From positions 6,523,299-6,587,298 of the forward strand of contig CM037597.1 of NCBI GenBank assembly GCA_021018995.1: a stretch of DNA of 64,000 bases, written 5' to 3'. Position numbers and translations under genes: made by a program. Of the stretch, positions 45,989 through 57,049 are shown in pieces (the first letter of the stretch is position 1; every line of letters starts with the position of its first letter). The notes beneath the pieces are model-generated. The model saw nothing but the letters and a program-made list of their open reading frames with translations, ran no database searches and was not told where the DNA came from. Source of the DNA: Chloranthus sessilifolius. Lineage: Eukaryota; Streptophyta; Magnoliopsida; Chloranthales; Chloranthaceae.

Positions 45989-47156
45989 GCAATTAATGAT
46001 TCCCTTACTGATTCCCTTACTGATTTAAAAATTTACCTAAATTCACATCTTCTTACATGAATGTTAATTTTTTTCTACTTTTTAGAAATTCACTGCAAGC
46101 AGTCACACTGGTCCCCCTTTGTATCCTAATTGCGGTGTACCCATCAACTTCAATTAATTACGGAAAAAAAACTTTTGAATGTGGTGTATGTGTACGTGCC
46201 CAGCACTATGGCATTACAATGGCATTGCACACTCATCATTTGGGTGTCGCATCAACATTCCAAAGGCTGATCAGGTACTATATAAAAATTAAAAGGATGC
46301 TTTTTTCTTATTGAATTTTTGGTCAAAGTTAAAAAATTTTATTGGACGATGCTTAGGCTGTGAATCAAGATGTTTAACTTACCATTTGAAGGATATAAAA
46401 AAATGCCTTAAAAGTTAAAATAAAATAGAAACTCATGGATGTCACATGGTAGTTCATCATCATCATCATCATCGTAATAACTTTATCCACTTGAGGTAGT
46501 TATCATGATAACTTTATCCACTTGAGGTAGTTATCAAATGATTGCCCAAGCTTAGTAAAATATCCTCCTCTCCACAACGGAGGTTTCTAGTTGGGTTGAC
46601 CAAAATACCAAGATCCCTCACCCACTTCAAAACATTAGAGGAAATAAGGTTATAATTAGTAGGTTCATCCTCAAATTTAGCACGATTTATGGGAATCCAA
46701 ATACACCAAGCAACCAACCAAGGAATCATTCGCTTGATAAGGTTAACCTGAGACTTCCTACCAACAGAAACTAGGCCATGATCTTATTTTCTAAGGCATT
46801 CCCTCCACGGGGAACATTAAAAATTTCTCTAAATTCCTCTAAATTAAACCGTAGTGAAAATTTTACACAAATTAAAAAGATGCTCCATGGATTCTTTTGA
46901 ACAACAGCGTAGAGGACATCGAGACACTAAAGGAATTCTGCGCGATTTCACTAAGGAGTCCACAGAAACAGCTTTATTCGTAATCTTCCACCCAAAAGTT
47001 TTAACTTTCTTGGGTAAGTTGGTGCTCCAAAGCCATTTCAAGACAATATTAGGAGGATAATTAACTCTTAAAATGTTCCAAGTTGAATTAGAGTTGAACG
47101 ACCATTCGTACTAGGCTTCCAAAATATTTTATCATTCCCTTCAGTCCATGGTTTAG
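45989..47156. repeat. Segmental duplicate B (contains LINE 3' end)
   Basis: Counterpart of duplicate A without the solo LTR. It keeps the uninterrupted GACATCGAGACACTAAAGG target site at about 46915 and continues rightward into the rest of the LINE, so B is the parental copy. Confidence 0.88.
46514..47041 (-). pseudogene. LINE zf-RVT zinc-binding domain
   Basis: The frame 47041-46844 reads WSTNLPKKVKTFGWKITNKA, then SRRIPLVSRCPLRCCSKESM and EHLFNLC, the zf-RVT motif at the end of plant L1-type polymerases. The frame 46729-46514 continues with MIPWLVAWCIWIPINRAKFE. They are separated by frameshifts. The same domain occurs in duplicate A (minus strand, around 40060-40366 and 42881-43020). Confidence 0.85.
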
Positions 47157-47310
47157 TGCACATAATACTAGCAGAAGCACCGGAACCCATCACATCAATA
47201 AGACTTTCGGTATTCCAAGTATAATTATGAGAGCAATGTAGAATCGATCGATCAAAACTAATCCTATCAGGAATACTCCCAATAAGAGGAGTTTCCGAAA
47301 ACCAAGGATG

Positions 47311-49167
47311 TTATAAAAGCATGGTATTTGCTCCATTGCAAACCACCCATTGACAATTTTCCGTAGTAAACTTCATTTTAGATCGCATAAAAGCCTTGAT
47401 TTTCGATTCCCCAATCTTCTTATGACAATTCCAGAGACCAATTTTGGCACAATATTTGTTGGAAAGAAATTCAGTCCATGCCCCGTCTTTGTTGATCATT
47501 TTTCAACAGAGCTTCGCCATGCCAATTTGGTGTATGTGAGTAAGCTTTCTCATCCCTAATCCACCCTCATGAATGGGTTTAGCAAATTTATCCCAAGAAG
47601 TCCAACGGGTTTTATTCTTGCCATCCCTTTAGCCCCAAAAACAAATTTGCAAAAATTTTCTCAATGGCTTCCATGACATATTTAGAAACCGGTAAAATAG
47701 ATAAAAGATATATGAGTATACTAGCAAGAACGTGATTCAATAGGGTCAATCTTCCACCATCAGAGAGTAACTTTGACTTCCAATCCTTCACCTTTCGGGC
47801 TATAATATCAACCAACTTCCAATAAGACTCCTTAGTACACTACAAAAATAAGGTGTTTTAGCGGCACTTGCTGTTAAGGCACTTTTTGGTAGTGGCAGGA
47901 CTAATAACGGCAGTTTTTGGAAGCGACAGGACTAATAGCAGCAATTTTTTGTCAAAAAAACTGCCGCTAATAGTCTTATTTTTGTAGTGGTAAGTCTACC
48001 TTTAAAAAGAGGAACTCCAAGGTAATTAGTGGGCAGAGCACCTTGATTAAATCCTATAGTATAATTAATTAAGTTGATTCTATTATTAGGTGCCTTTTCC
48101 GAAATAAAGGAGCTTTTCTCAAAGTCTATTTTTTGGCCCAGTGCTTCCTCATAGAGTTAAGAAACCCTTTAGATTTTTCAAGGACTTCTTAATGCTTTTA
48201 GTGAAAATTAGAATGTCATCCGCAAACAAAAGATGGCCAATGGAATATGAACAAGGACAAGTATGAAAGGTTTTCATGAAACCACTCTCTTGCATGTAAT
48301 GGAGTCCCCTACTAGGCACTTCCTCGGCCAAAATAAAAAGGGATGGGATAAGGGATCACCTTGTCTTAACTCACGATATCCTGAAAATATCCTTGAGGTG
48401 TTTCATCAACAAGCACAAAAAACCAACAAGCGGAGATACACCCAGAGCCTAGTTTGATCCACTCTTTAGAAAAGCCAAACCTTTTTAAGACTTCAAATAA
48501 GAACGGTCATTCAATATGGTCATACGCTTTCGACATGTTGATTTTCAGAGAAATATCACCCCCAACAATTTTATGATCATGAACCTTAATGAGTTCATGA
48601 GCAAGAATGATGTCATCATATATATTACGGCCTTTGACAAATCCACTTGTTCATGAGAAATTAAGGATGGAAGGATTAGGGAAAGCCGATAAGAAAGGAT
48701 TTTTGAGAAGATCTTATAAAAAAATTTGCACAGACTAATTGGTTTAAATTGAGAAAACGAAGGTGGGTTTAGAGATGAGAGAAATGAAGGTAGAATTTAC
48801 GACTTTGGGTATAATCTTCTCCTCAAAGAAATTGCCAACAACTGCAATGATATCAGACTTAATGATGTCCCAACATGCCATAAAAAAATATCCCAGAAAT
48901 CCATCTGGACTAGGGGCACTATCACCATCCATGCTTGATATAGTCTTGTGGATTTCCAATTCATTGGGTTTCTTTATTAACTCTCTTTTTTTTATCATTA
49001 GAAATTTTCTTTGGAATGACATTAAGGACAGTACCAGTATAAGAGCTCGACAAAGAGAGAAGCTCCCCAAATTCCTTATCAGCAACCTCACCAATCTGAT
49101 CACTCCCTTCAATCAATCTACCATCGCTAGCAGTGATAGACAAAAAAAAATTCCTAGCAGCTCTCAC
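47311..49167 (-). pseudogene. LINE reverse transcriptase, broken
   Basis: Minus-strand pieces in order: a SMDGDSAPSPDGFLGYFFMA block (fingers, near 48910), SIGHLLFADDILIFTKS with the catalytic F-A-D-D (near 48200), and VKDWKSKLLSDGGRLTLLNH (near 47780), which follows the RT core in L1 elements. A WTEFLSNKYCAKIG piece is at 47470. They lie in different frames with stops between. A CACTA MITE interrupts the sequence after the DGGRLTLL part. Confidence 0.88.
47838..47989. mobile_element. CACTA-type MITE nested in LINE
   Basis: 152 bp, CACTACAAAAATAAG to CTTATTTTTGTAGTG, perfect TSD GTA (47835-47837, 47990-47992). Same GCGGCAG repeat content as the copies at 3-6 kb. Confidence 0.92.
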
Positions 49168-49407
49168 TTTTGCAGTAGTGTGAAAAAATTTGTGTTATTG
49201 TCACCTTCTTTTAGTCATTTCACTCTGTCTTTTTGTCTCCACATAGATTCTTCATCTTTTAACAAGCTATAATAATGCACATTCGCGTTTTTAATTAAGC
49301 TCCTCCAGAAATTGAGTAGACTAGCCTCTATCGATCCTTTCTTTTTCGATATTCAAAACACAAACCTCAGCTTTCCTTTTGTTGTCTTGAAGATTCCCAA
49401 TGACATT

Positions 49408-50859
49408 TCAATTCCAGGTTTTTAAAGAATCTTTAAGTCTTTTCAACTTAACAAAAACCCTGAGTATTGGGGAGTCATTCGCCCATTCATCCCAACTACC
49501 TTTGACGATATCTAGAAAATCAGCTCTATCCAACAAGAATTTTTGAAAGCGAAAAGGTTTGGGAGTACTAGGGAGATAGTCAATGGAAATGATTAGAGGA
49601 CAATGATCAGATGATAATCTAGCTTCGTGAATGACCGACAGAGTATGACGCAAGGAAAACCAATTCTAAGAAAAAAGACATCTATCAAGTTCGACCCAAA
49701 TACGTCTATTCCCTTGGCGGTTATTACACCATGTGAATTTGTTTCCTGAGAAACCGACATCAATGAGATTATTGGAATTGATAAAACAGTTAAAATCCCC
49801 CATTGATGTGTTATTGGGAGGATCACCTCCAATTTTTTCATCAGATGCAATAATGGCATTGAAATCCCATGTAACCATGACTAGGGCTCTCAATGGGCCG
49901 GATTAGGACTGAGCTGGGGTTCAACCCAACCCTAACCTACTCGGGCCGGGTTCCCAAAATTTTCAACCCGACCCTAATCAGGCTACAATGTACTCAGCCT
50001 AAGCCCAACCCCTATCGGGCCGGGTCGGGCTTGGGCGTTTTTTCGGGCTTTTTTTCAACTGTTTTTTTTTTATAAAATTTCGTTGGACTATTTTTTGGGG
50101 GCTATTTTTTCTAATAAAAGTTTGAAGAATATTAAATAATTATATTAATATTATAAAAGCTCAGATACATGCTTTTATTCAAATATTTCATTTTAGTTTG
50201 TTACACAATAATTATAACAAACAACGTTTGCACAATGATTATAACGGACAACGGTTAATCTCAGGGTACAGGTATTTCATTTTAGTTTGTTACTGGCCGG
50301 GTACAGGTGGGTGTTAGAACACTCAACCCAAGCCCGGCCTAGATTGATCCGGGTTGCAACATATATGTTTAACCCGGTCTGAAAATCGGACCGAGTTTGC
50401 TTGATAGGAAGTCCCACTTTTTCTGAGTCGGGTGCGAGCCAAAATTATACCAGCCCGGCCCATTGAGAGCCCTAACCATGATTAGATCCGAAGAATTGAT
50501 CAGCTGGAAAATATAAAGAATAGCACGGCGACTAGTGTTACAATCGCCCCTAACAATAAACAATTTAACATGAAAATTTTGGTAAGAGACGTCAAATAAA
50601 AGAAAATTGGTGTCACCATGCAAAAGTTTAATTTTGGTGCGGTTCCCAAACCAGAGTAACCAAATGGATCCAAAAGAATTATCGGAAGAGCTATTAAAGG
50701 AAGCAGTCGGTTTGAAACGCCTAGTTGCAAGAAACCTTTCGTAAGATCAAGACATATAGGTTCAAGGATAGCAGAGAACAAAGGTTTGTATTTATTGCGT
50801 TGGGATGGTTTATTTAGAACACCCCTAATATTCCACACAATTGCACGATTCATATTCAT
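49408..50859 (-). pseudogene. LINE AP-type endonuclease, broken by a hAT MITE
   Basis: The start MNMNRAIVWNIRGVLNKPSQ (50859 downward) is the usual N-terminus of L1 endonucleases. After the nested MITE come VTWDFNAIIASDEKIGG (near 49870), SGNKFTWCNNRQGNRRIW and RLSSDHCPLIISIDYLP (near 49600). These are the catalytic GDFN-type and SDH blocks; the GDFN is WDFN here. Several frameshifts. Inactive. Confidence 0.85.
49882..50474. mobile_element. hAT-type MITE nested in LINE endonuclease
   Basis: 593 bp, TAGGGCTCTCAATGGGCC to GGCCCATTGAGAGCCCTA (18-bp perfect TIR), flanked by 8-bp duplications ACCATGAC and ACCATGAT (7 of 8). The 8-bp TSD and TAGGG ends are hAT features. The interior is rich in GGGCCGGG/CCCGGCC and has no transposase. 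Confidence 0.93.
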
Positions 50860-51224
50860 CTATATGGATTATTCACTTCAGTCTTGTCCTTGAGATATCT
50901 ATTTCTATTGCCACCTGGTTCACCAAGGAGATCCCAATTTCTCCTATTTCTTCTTTTCTTATTTTTAACAAGGGTGAAGTGACTTCCATCAGCCCCATCT
51001 TTAAGAAGCTGCTTAATCGGATCAATTGATTTTGGATAATACTCAGATTAGGAAATCCAAGAATAAGGTGGAGTAGCAGATTTAGTAGGTGTGAAGATCG
51101 AGACCCACATGCCACAACATTATTCGATTATTGACTTAGGTCTCCACCCTGACTTTGTTTCTGGCATGGGCTTATGTCCCCACCCAAAACGCGTCATGAC
51201 ATGTAACTTCCGCAATCACATATA

Positions 51225-51530
51225 GCCCAGGGCTTAAGTCTAATCAGATTATCGAGATCGATTTCATTCCTATCTTTCACACAATGGATCTTGAGACCAT
51301 GGGTGGGCAATCAAACGGTCAAGTGCTTTATTCTATATGACACATATCTCAATAGGTGGCCTTAAAATTACATTTTGAGCTTGATGGGGCCACTTTTGGG
51401 GATCTGTGACATGTGAAATAAAAAACTTAACTATCGGACGGTATGCTTATAGTCTCAAAATCTGTTGTGTGAAATATTAAAATGAAAAATGATCACAATT
51501 GTTTGATTCAAAATAATCATGGGTTTTAAG
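51225..51530. repeat. Long-TIR foldback MITE
   Basis: The arms AGTCTAATCAGATTATCGAG and ATTCAAAATAATCATGGGTT (inverted) enclose GATCTTGAGACCATGGG and ATAGTCTCAAAATCTGTTG. Its nearest relative is the partial copy at 63797-64000 (shared CAATCAAACGGTCAAGTGC). Confidence 0.75.
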
Positions 51531-52068
51531 AGTAGGCGCCTAACAATAATTAATTTGGTAAGCTCGAATAGATGTACCCAAGAAAAAATTATGGTGAAAT
51601 ATATTTTTTATATATTTATACAGTAAATGGAGTCGACTAAGTGACCTCTGCTCACTTTACACTCATTGACGGCTTTGATATATACATATGTTTTTGACAA
51701 AAAAACTTTCAAAAAATTGGGCAGTTCCAAAGTAAGGAGATCCATTTCCATTCCATTATATTTAGAAAGGTATTGATTTATTTCCTCTCTCTGGCATAGT
51801 TTGGGTGGAAGTAGATAATAAAAAACTATTTTATTCAAGCTAGTCTCATAACATACTTCGGTGCATCAAATTTTGGCGAACTTTAACCATGTTGTAAACG
51901 GTCGATAAGATGAGTTTTCATTTGTTTTCTTTTTTTTTGTGATGGATGTAATCGATCTTGTGCATGATACTTCGACGCCTGCTCTTCGTATTAGACACCA
52001 CTTGGCATCTAAATGGCACCTGCATAAATTAAGTTCAATGCTAGGTGGCTAATGCAGCTGTCTCTTCT

Positions 52069-52071
<3 letters not shown>
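51531..52071. other. Gene-free interval
   Basis: No supported gene. The minus frame 51608-51838 has no domain. Confidence 0.4.

Positions 52072-52106
<35 letters not shown>
52072..52106. repeat. (AT)n microsatellite
   Basis: 35 bp of uninterrupted TA/AT, immediately left of a foldback MITE. Confidence 0.95.
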
Positions 52107-52110
<4 letters not shown>

Positions 52111-52475
52111 AGGCCTCTGTCCTTCATGGGAGGACGGTGACCGTCCTCCAACCTTTCACGTGGAGCTCCACGTGGCACCCAAAACACTTTTTGGGTGTCA
52201 CTTGAACCTTGGGTACATTGCTTAGATTATCTTTGAAAAAAAAAAAATTAAAAACTTATCTCCACCGTGTATATTTTGAATCGTGAAATGTGGACCCATG
52301 AAAACCGTCAAACTTTGACTTGTGTGTTTAACATTTATTTTTTCGAATTTTTTTTTAATATTGATCTAAACTGTTCATTTATGTTCCATATGGCACCCAA
52401 AAAATATTTTGGCTGCCACATGAAGCTCCATGTAGATCTTGGAGGACGATTATCGTCCTCTACTAAAGAACCTAA
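52107..52475. repeat. Foldback MITE between two (AT)n tracts
   Basis: The left arm contains GGAGGACGGTGACCGTCCTCC and CACGTGGAGCTCCACGTGGC, and the right arm repeats them inverted (CCACATGAAGCTCCATGT, GGAGGACGATTATCGTCCTC). Both sides are flanked by AT microsatellites, consistent with insertion into a TA repeat. Confidence 0.8.
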
Positions 52476-52483
52476 CCAGCTCC

Positions 52484-52486
<3 letters not shown>

Positions 52487-52520
<34 letters not shown>
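52487..52520. repeat. (AT)n microsatellite
   Basis: 34 bp of AT repeats, partner of the tract at 52072. Confidence 0.95.
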
Positions 52521-52523
<3 letters not shown>

Positions 52524-52844
52524 CAGTTATGTAGTGGGTTAGGCGCCCTTGGACACAATAAACACCCCTGATTTTAGCATAGGGCCAAATATCGGCTCAA
52601 ATTGGCCACATATTGATCACTATAGCCCATATTCAATGATATCGGCGCATATGGGTCATATCGACCTATATATGTGTATTTGATATGAACCGGATATAAT
52701 GCAAAAGGTGTCCTTTGAACAATTTTTTTATAATAGGTCATTTGGCCAATATATAATACCCCGTTTGGTGATATGTATCGCTTTTAAATCCTTGCCAACT
52801 GACACTTAACCAATAGAAAATAAATTAAATGGGGGCTCTTAAAA
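52521..52844. other. Gene-free interval
   Basis: Contains ATATCGG/CCGATAT pieces like those of the 35766-36668 foldback (52560-52690), probably a remnant of that repeat. No gene. Confidence 0.4.
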
Positions 52845-52929
52845 TTATTAACTGCAAGAGTATTAGGGACAATTTTTTTATTAAAAGTGACGGTTTTTAA
52901 TTGTCGCTAATAGTCTTATATTTTGTAGA
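52845..52929. mobile_element. Remnant of a CACTA-type MITE
   Basis: Only the right part is recognisable: AATTGTCGCTAATAGTCTTA followed by TATTTTGTAG. The terminal bases are lost and the left end is decayed. Confidence 0.55.
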
Positions 52930-52951
52930 AAGCATCTATCAAATCTTATTG

Positions 52952-53271
52952 GGCCCCTACGCTAAAAGTCATTGATTGCTTTAAATCAGACGATGGAAAT
53001 CATTGTTCACTCTAATCTTCAGAACTTTAGATCATGGCGCACCTATCAGACAGTCAATTTTTTATTCACATGACACATATTCCAAAAATGTAACACTAAA
53101 TTGATGGTCTGATTTTTGAGACACTTTTTGGGATTGGTGTTATGTGGAATTGAAAATTGACTGTATGATAGGTGAGCCATAATCTCAAGATCACTTGTGT
53201 GAAAGATTGGGACAAAAATAATCTCATCATCTTATTTACAGCAACCAATGACTCAAAGCATGTAATGGCTC
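52952..53271. repeat. Long-TIR foldback MITE upstream of DUF247
   Basis: TCATTGATTGCTTTAAATCAGACG at the left returns inverted near 53230-53260. GATCATGG and CATAATCTCAAGATCACTTG mark the two arms. It ends about 130 bp before the DUF247 reading frame, so it lies in what would be the promoter. Confidence 0.7.
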
Positions 53272-55116
53272 CCTTACTCTTACTAAATACGTAGATTTTA
53301 TTTAAGAAAAGCATGCAAAACGTGTTCTCTTAAAAGAAGCATCCCCTCTTTAAGCATCATAACTAACCTCCCCTCATGCACTCTTCTAACTTACACTTAA
53401 AGAAGCCATTTTTCACAGAAAAAAGCTCTCCTAAACAGCCAGTCCTCTCCCCAAACCACTTCCAACCCTTCCAATTCAGTTCCAATCTTCGACGAGCTCC
53501 GATGGGTGGCCCAAATTCGTCGAACCTTCGATGAAGAAGAAGATGCAGAAGAGAAGGAGATCCCTGTCTCAATATTTAGTGTTCCCAAAACCCTAATTTC
53601 AATCAACCCAGAAGCCTTTACTCCTCAACAAGTGTCTTTGAGCCTTTATCACCACTGGCTCCCAGAGCTCTATGACATGGAGAGATACAAGCTTTCTTCA
53701 GCAAAAAGAACCCAAAAACAACTCCAAACCCTAAAATTCAAAGACATCGTAGACCGATTCCTTAACCTCGAACCCGAAATTCGGGCGTATTACCACCGCT
53801 ATATCGATTTCAACAGCGAAACAATTGCATGGATCATGGGTGTTGACACGTCGTTCTTACTCGAATTCTTACATGTTTATGCTGTCAAAGATGGTGATGT
53901 ACTCACTAGAGTTTCCTCTAGAATGTCGCCATTGATCGATTATTCGGGACTAAAATTTACCCACAACGCAATTCTCCGAGATATCGTGATGCTCGAAAAC
54001 CAAATTCCACTCTTTCTATTAGGAAAGATGTTGGGATTTCAGTATCCTTCAGCTAAAATTGCGGAAGAAACATTAGCCCTCATTCTAATGGGCTTCTGCA
54101 AGGAGCTCTCGCCGTTGAAATTGATCAATATATCCTCGCAGTTCGATATAAAAGATCGATCGCACTTGCTCGATCTTCTATACTACGTGATCACGTCGAA
54201 TTCTCTAGCATCAATCAATGTTGTAGATGAAACCGAGGATCAAAACACCATTGGAGAACAATCGCACAGTCGATCGGTTTATGTCAAGAGGTTCATCAAC
54301 AAGATTTGGGGTTTATTAACTCGTTGGATTATGGGGTTATTCAATCGAAACCCATAAATCTCGCTATCAAGATCCCATGGAAGATCATCACTAAATTACC
54401 CATGTTTTCTATCTTAAAAGGGCCTGTAGAGCACCTCTTCTCTCGAGAGAAGGATTCCCGCATAGAAGAAGACGAGAACGCGAACCACAGTATCAACAAA
54501 CCACCTCTGGTGGAAGAGGTAACAATTCCCTCGGTCACGGATCTCTGTAACGCAGGAGTTCGGTTTTGTGCAACCAACGGCGACTTATCGACCGTTAAAT
54601 TTGATTTAAAGACCGTTACATTTTACCTCCCGATCGTTAGTTTGGATGTGAATACGGAGGTGGTGTTTATGAATTTGGTAGCTTACCAGGTGTCGTCAGC
54701 ATCGGGGGCTTTGGTGCTCACGCGTTACACCGAATTAATGAACGGGATCCTAGATACTGAAGATGACGTCAGATTACTAAGAGAAAGCGGCATTTGTGCT
54801 TAACCGTATGAAGTGCGACGGTGAGGTCGCTGCACTCTGGAACAACATGAGTAAGTCAGTCAGATTGACGAAAGTGCCCTTCCTGCATAAGGTTATACAC
54901 GACGTGAATGGGTATTATAAGGCCTTCTTTGGCAATCCGATTTCTTCAAAAAAACTCATGAAAAAAATGGATTTTTTACATAAAGTGGATTTCCATGCGT
55001 TTGGGAAACTCAGTGGGTCCCACTTATCCGGGAAATATGATAAAATAGCCCACAAAATATTTCCCGTTAAAATTTTGCTGAAACTATTTTTAGCCCATGT
55101 TGCGGGAAAAAACGAA

Positions 55117-55850
55117 ACCTACCTCTATTTGCGCCCATGTCCTATGCCCCTTCTAAACCATTGATTCCTTCTAATCAGATGATGGAGATCGTATTTCACC
55201 CTGAACTTCAACATAACAGATCTTAAAATCATGATGAACCTATCAGATGGTCGATTTTTTATTCTATGTGTCACGTATTCCCAAAATTTGGCCCTTGAAT
55301 CATATGGCACAAATCACACTGAAATGTGACTTTAGTACCATTTTTGGGGGATCTGTGACACTTGGAATAAAAAATTGATCACGATCGTGCACCATGATCT
55401 CAAAATCTATTGTGATTTGTGCACCTCTATTTGCGTCCACGTCTTATACCCCTTGTAAACCATTGATTCCTTCTAATCAGATGATGGAGATCGTCTCTCA
55501 CCTTGAACTTTAATATAATAGATCTTAAGATCATGATGAACCTATCAAATGGTCGATTTTTTATTCCATGTGTCACGTATCCCCAAAATCTGGCCCAGAA
55601 TTCATATGGCACAAATCACACCAAAATGTGATTTTAGTACCATTTTCGGGGGATCTGTGACAATTAGAATAAAAAATTGACCATCAGATCAGTGCACCAT
55701 GATCTCAAGATCTATTGTGTGGAAGATCGGGGGTGAAACACAATCTCCATCATCTAATTAGAAGAAATCAATGATTTTCAAAGTCTGGATGAGGGTGCTT
55801 TCAAAGAATGCGTTTAGAGAAAGCGTATATAAATCACTTTCAACCCCTTA
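55117..55850. repeat. Tandemly duplicated long-TIR MITE
   Basis: The stretch CCTCTATTTGCG..CC, AACCATTGATTCCTTCTAATC, GATGGAGATCGT, ATTGA(C/T)CA occurs twice in direct order (from about 55121 and 55422, period about 300 bp). It is followed by one inverted arm (GATCTCAAGATCTATTGTGTG, CATCTAATTAGAAG). So one MITE has had its left two-thirds duplicated. Confidence 0.8.
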
Positions 55851-56119
55851 AATAATAAGGTAGGTACCTCTATGGGTGTGAGGCGGGCGCTTTCGGAGAA
55901 TGTATGGACGAACAAAGGTACCCATAACAATGACGCAATTAATATAACCCAACCATCTAAGCCACTTAATTTGAAGGCCATGATCTAAAGATCATAAGTG
56001 AAAAGATCCGCACCGAGCATAATCTTTACCAAATTACTCAAAGCAACCTCACCTCATAATCGCATTCATTTATTTGCATCAGAAAATCGTAACCTCGCCC
56101 CATCTCCTCCGGCCAATAT

Positions 56120-56330
56120 GCATTGACTGCTTTGAATCTGATAAAGGAGATTGTTTTTTTATCCCAATCTTCCACATTATGCATCTTGAGATCATATGTA
56201 TATCATAAAAAATTAACTATCTGAGTATATGCCCATGATCTCAAGACTCATCTTATAAAAAGTTGGGACAAAAAAAAATTTCATATTCTAATTCAAAGCG
56301 ATTAATAGGGTGAATTGAAATTGTATATAT
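56120..56330. repeat. Degraded long-TIR MITE
   Basis: ATTGACTGCTTTGAATCTGA, ATCCCAATCTTCCACATTATG and CATCTTGAGATCAT on the left pair loosely with CATGATCTCAAG and AATTCAAAGCGATTAAT on the right. Confidence 0.6.
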
Positions 56331-56695
56331 ACATGGTGTGAAGAATGGTGCCTTAGAAAATTAATTTTGCACAATATAGCCAAACAGTTGAAAAAAATAA
56401 AACCAAATCATTGTAAAATTTTAAAAATAAAACTTCCCATGAGTTATTTTATTTACAAGCCCATCTAAAGTGAAAAAAAAAAAACCATTTCCAGGAGTTT
56501 TATCAAACAAGGCCTAACTGAAGGTTAAGCGTAAAATTGGGAAAGTATATGAAAAGGTCGGTGATTGGGTGTTGGCCGTTCTTAGCGTTGTTAGCTGCGG
56601 TTGTGCTTTTATTGTTTACTATCTTACAGTCAGTGTGCACCGTCTACGGCTGTGCCCGTTATTTCGGCGGCCGTAAGGAAGGGGGAAATTACTAA

Positions 56696-56809
56696 AACAC
56701 CCCTGATGGATCTATCGGGATTTCCCTGCCAGGTTCTTCTTATATATCTCTAACTTTATATGTGTGTTATGAAAAGGGAACTTTACCTTTTGTTTCCTTT
56801 TATTTAAAT
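56696..56809. other. Short spacer between DUF247 remnant and the MULE candidate
   Basis: The first bases after the DUF247 stop may be its old 3' UTR. Nothing else was seen. Confidence 0.4.
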
Positions 56810-57049
56810 TTTAGGGTTTTTTACAAATACCACCCACCCCCTATAAAAACCCCTCGAGTTATTGTTATTTGCTCGAAACCCTTTAGTTAGCGTTTTGGTG
56901 ATCAATGCCATTTTAAATGATTAATTATTGTTAAAGAATAGCCTAAATGTCATATTTACCCTTCGAAAATTAAATTATTAAATTGCTACCGTCTATATGT
57001 GGTTATGAATTGGTGTCCTTGCATTTACAAAATAGAGTACCGTTAAATT

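Larger units (their letters stand above)
46455..51100 (-). mobile_element. L1-type LINE, degraded, with two nested MITEs
   Basis: A minus-strand non-LTR retrotransposon with endonuclease (about 50860 down to 49400), reverse transcriptase (49112 to 47600) and a C-terminal zf-RVT zinc region (47041 to 46844) in L1 order. The 3' end runs into an ATG-type microsatellite (GATGATGATGATG on the minus strand, 46456-46475), a usual kind of 3' tail. The frames are broken by many stops and frameshifts, by a hAT MITE (49882-50474) in the endonuclease and a CACTA MITE (47838-47989) in the reverse transcriptase. The 5' end and ORF1 are not clear, and about 50873-51115 may be a remnant. Confidence 0.88.
54921..56514. 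mobile_element. PIF/Harbinger (Tourist-like) element inserted in DUF247
   Basis: The ends are GGCCTTCTTTGG and, inverted, GGCCTTGTTTGATAAAACTC, flanked by the 3-bp duplication TAA (54918-54920, 56515-56517). TAA plus GGCC-TTGTTT ends is the Tourist signature. The subterminal sequences AAAACTC-TG and AAATGG-TTTTTT also pair. 1,594 bp with no transposase, swollen by nested foldback MITEs (55117-55850 and a degraded one at 56120-56330). Its first 240 bp extend the DUF247 frame until a stop at 55164. Confidence 0.85.
53401..56695 (+). pseudogene. DUF247 (UPF0481) membrane protein pseudogene, split by a transposon
   Basis: Plant DUF247 proteins are about 400-550 residues with a C-terminal membrane anchor; some act in grass self-incompatibility, but the role of most is unknown. 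The frame is open from 53401 (FDELRWVAQIRRTFDEEEDA, then IPVSIFSVPKTL, YHHWLPELYDMERYKLSSAK, AILRDIVMLENQIPLFLLGK). It shifts near 54340 (KPPLVEEVTIPSVTDLCNAG, VSLDVNTEVVFMNLVAYQV, TRYTELMNGILDTEDDVRLL) and again near 54795 (CDGEVAALWNNMSKSVRLTK, VPFLHKVIHDVNGYY). At 54920 a 1.6-kb transposon intervenes. The missing end resumes at 56522 with VKLGKYMKRSVIGCWPFLAL and a hydrophobic helix, stopping at 56695. There is no ATG in frame at the start, and a TGA stands at 56519 where the family has Gly. Dead gene: lost start, two frameshifts, one insertion, one stop. Confidence 0.9.

Noticed and set aside
48763-49272. 169-residue plus-strand ORF
   Set aside because: Antisense to the LINE reverse-transcriptase region on the minus strand.
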